Positions 63,905 to 64,000 of a stretch of DNA of 64,000 nt are shown here, in pieces. The notes under the pieces were generated by a model that made no database searches, had not been told where the DNA came from, and worked only from the letters and a program-made list of their open reading frames with translations. Source of the DNA: Orientallactaga sibirica. Taxonomy: Eukaryota; Chordata; Mammalia; Rodentia; Dipodidae. Numbering within the stretch: the first letter of the stretch is position 1; each line of letters starts with the position of its first letter. The DNA lies in the NCBI GenBank assembly GCA_036365145.1, contig JAEOAD010002183.1, positions 3,118,501 to 3,182,500 on the forward strand, written 5' to 3'. A program made the translations under genes and the position numbers.

Positions 63905-64000
63905 GGCTGGAGAGATAGCTTAGTGGTTAATCGCTTGCTTGTGAAGCCTAAGGACCCTGGTTTGAGGCTCGATTCCCCAGGACGCACGTAAGCCAGATGC
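63905..64000 (+). mobile_element. DIP-type SINE, cut by window edge
   Basis: Head and B box ('gaggctcgattcc') present; the rest lies beyond the window. Confidence 0.9.

Noticed and set aside
1..64000. CRISPR arrays, bacterial operons, phage or plasmid features
   Set aside because: Direct repeats here are SINEs, LTRs or microsatellites; base composition, SINEs and L1 all indicate mammalian DNA.

Overview
This window is repeat-dense mammalian nuclear DNA from a rodent, most likely a jerboa (Dipodidae, Jaculus-like). Two SINE families dominate. One is a tRNA-headed, B2-superfamily element: it starts near 'ggctggagagatggctta', has a B box like 'ggttcgattcc', a (CT)n stretch and an AATAAA-rich tail. 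It fits the DIP SINE described from jerboas. The other is a 7SL-derived B1 monomer ('gccgggcgtggtggcgcatg'). The species call is recognition of these repeats, not a search result. I find no intact host protein-coding gene, rRNA, tRNA gene or CRISPR array; the window looks intergenic or intronic.

Layout. 1-11965: SINEs (DIP, B1, dimeric B4-like), a U6 snRNA pseudogene and a hAT-like DNA transposon in otherwise unique DNA. 11966-15040: a degenerate L1 (endonuclease and part of reverse transcriptase joined to a 3' UTR), hit by two younger DIP copies with perfect target duplications. 15735-24142: a minus-strand class I endogenous retrovirus with a 5' LTR, a primer-binding site resembling the complement of tRNA-His, a duplicated leader, decayed gag and pro-pol, a 436-codon open integrase segment, and env cut off just after the fusion peptide; no 3' LTR is seen. 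24143-31900: SINEs, an LTR-like element and hAT-like copies. 31900-36870: reverse L1 tail pieces, LTR-like sequence and a solo LTR of the same retrovirus family with a 5-bp target duplication. 36871-48737: SINE pairs, a second U6 pseudogene, another class I-type LTR (42116-42687) and the only CpG-enriched unique stretch (about 43430-44100), holding weak exon candidates. 48738-51090: a non-coding composite with two same-direction hAT-like arms. 51332-52060: an ORF-less retroposon with an L1-type tail. 52072-64000: dense SINEs, a hAT-like element nested in a DIP SINE (56815-57347) and long polypurine microsatellites.

The parts do not form a pathway. They record successive insertions: old B1/B4/ID and hAT remnants, then L1 and the retrovirus, then B1 and DIP copies inside them. 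SINE boundaries are read by eye and are usually good to about 10 bases, better where a target duplication is given.
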